Below are positions 5,714 through 6,916 of a stretch of DNA of 6,916 nucleotides, piece by piece. The notes beneath the pieces were generated by a model. That model searched no databases. It was not told the DNA's origin and saw only the letters and a list, made by a program, of their open reading frames with translations. How positions within the stretch are numbered: position 1 is the stretch's first letter; the number at the start of each line of letters is the position of its first letter. Source of the stretch: Betaproteobacteria bacterium (lineage in GTDB: Bacteria; Pseudomonadota; Gammaproteobacteria; Burkholderiales; Burkholderiaceae); the NCBI GenBank assembly GCA_015654605.1, contig JAATGO010000072.1, positions 1 to 6,916 of the forward strand, in the 5' to 3' direction. Both the position numbers and the translations under genes were made by a program.

Positions 5714-6916
5714 CTAGCCGTGCCGTGCCGTGCGTAGCAGGCGTGGATCGAGCTGGGTGGGCAGCGACAAGTCGTCGTCATCGAATAGGCCCAAGTCGTC
5801 CATTGCATGTTCTGGTTCCGGCGTGAATACGACTTCGGACAGTTCCGGCTGCTGCTGGTGGCCACCGTCGTCGATGGCCCCGCCATGTGCGGGGATCACC
5901 AAGCCGAGAATCGGTGCGGCAGGTATTGCCAGCCCGGTCCAATCGTCCGGCCGCAATGGCGGTGCATCGGCGTAGTGCCCGAGTTGCAACGGCGGCGGCT
6001 GCATGCGCGTCTTGAAATTCGCATCCAGGTAGTAGCGAATTTTTTGCGCCTTGATCGGTGGATGACCGGACACCATCACCACCTCGTCGTCGGGCGGCAG
6101 TTGCATGACTTCGCCGGGCGTGAGCAATGGGCGTGCAGTTTCTTGTCGCGATACCATCAAGTGACCGAGCCAGGGGCCAGTCGATGGCCCGCGTAGTTGC
6201 GCTGCGCGCGCAATTCGGTTGCGGTGCCCAATGCTTCGGAAATACGTTTGGCCGTGCGTTCGTCGTTGGTGGCGAACGCGATGCGCACATGGCAGTTGTC
6301 GAGGATGGAGTGGTTTTGGCCGTAGGCTTTGTCGATCTGATTCAAGGACTGCGCAATGAGAAATGCGCGTAGTCCGTACCCCGCCATAAAGGCCAGGGCG
6401 GACTCGAAGAAGTCGAGCCGCCCCAGTGCCGGAAACTCGTCGAGCATCAGCAGCAACTTGTGGCGGCGGGCGATGCCGTCCGAACCATCGAGTGATTCAG
6501 TCAGGCGTCGGCCGATCTGGTTGAGGATCAGCCGGATCAACGGCTTGGTGCGGCTGATGTCCGAAGGCGGCACCACCAGGTACAGCGACACCGGGTGATC
6601 GGCATCGATCAGGTCGGCGATGCGCCAATCGCAGCGTGAGGTGACTTCGGCCACGGTGGGGTCGCGGTACAGGCTCAGGAAACTCATTGCGGTGGACAGC
6701 ACACCGGATCGTTCGTTTTCGCTCTTGTTCATCACCTCGCGCGCCGCTGATGCGACCACCGGGTGCGTTGTTTCGCCCAGGTGTCGCGTCGTCATCATCC
6801 GGTGCAGCGTCACCTCGAACGGGCAGGCCGGATCGGACAGAAAATTGGTGACGCCACGCAGCGTTTTGTCTTCGTTGGCGTAGAGCACATGCAGGATCGC
6901 GCCGACCAGCAGTGCA
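5714..6916 (-). pseudogene. traG: TraG/VirD4-type conjugative coupling protein, frameshifted, 5' end outside the window
   Basis: Coupling proteins are inner-membrane ATPases that bring the relaxase-DNA complex to the type IV secretion channel. The minus-strand frame is open from the window edge (ALLVGAILHVLYANEDKTLRG). Walker B is visible in KLLLMLDEFPALGRL, followed by FMAGYGLRAFLIAQSLNQI, a block typical of VirD4/TraG proteins. Walker A lies outside the window. After RNYAGHRLAP the frame runs into GSVT-stop at 6157. Removing the shift restores the family sequence WLGHLMVSRQETARPLLTPGEVMQLPPDDEVVMVSGHPPIKAQKIRYY and carries on to an acidic tail ending at 5714. One base is missing in the G run at 6173-6176. 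The gene is much more GC-rich than the left half of the window and belongs to a Tn4371-type transfer module. Confidence 0.9.

Noticed and set aside
5807..6372. Plus-strand frames in the GC-rich right end
   Set aside because: They are shadows opposite traG; codon structure and homology are on the minus strand.

Overview
The window looks like the chromosome of a betaproteobacterium of moderate GC content that carries a patch of foreign DNA on its right side. The taxon is inferred from a DUF2242-type lipoprotein and a YbaL-type antiporter on the left, and from a conjugation module of the type seen in Tn4371-family elements on the right. The genus cannot be fixed from the sequence.

Left part (1-3523), ordinary host genes: the 3' two thirds of a YbaL/KefB-type cation:proton antiporter; a gap with a candidate promoter overlapped by a near-perfect palindrome; an FMN riboswitch whose expression platform can be read in the sequence; the gene it controls, a type II lumazine synthase (ribH2); a small doubtful reading frame; a secreted Pro/Tyr-rich repeat protein; and, converging on it, a DUF2242 lipoprotein on the minus strand.

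Middle part (3524-4476), a disturbed tRNA-Leu locus: a strong stable-RNA type -10 box is followed by the first 41 bases of a tRNA-Leu(UAA) gene that has lost its 3' half. About 195 bases of non-coding DNA follow, rich in perfect hairpins. Then comes a complete tRNA-Leu(UAA) gene interrupted by a 232-base group I intron between U34 and A35, the position used by cyanobacterial tRNA-Leu introns. The orphan 5' half ends in the same CTTAAA that the intron's guide sequence pairs with, so it could be a decoy or an alternative 5' exon.

Right part (4477-6916), mobile DNA: an IS3-family element begins four bases after the encoded CCA of the tRNA. Its orfB is intact and its -1 frameshift site is visible, but the orfA end is cut off. 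It is fused at about 5521 to much more GC-rich DNA of a Tn4371-type integrative conjugative element. There a ribbon-helix-helix gene is cut by the junction, and the traG coupling-protein gene is broken by a one-base deletion. The whole reads as a decayed island at a tRNA-Leu insertion hotspot.
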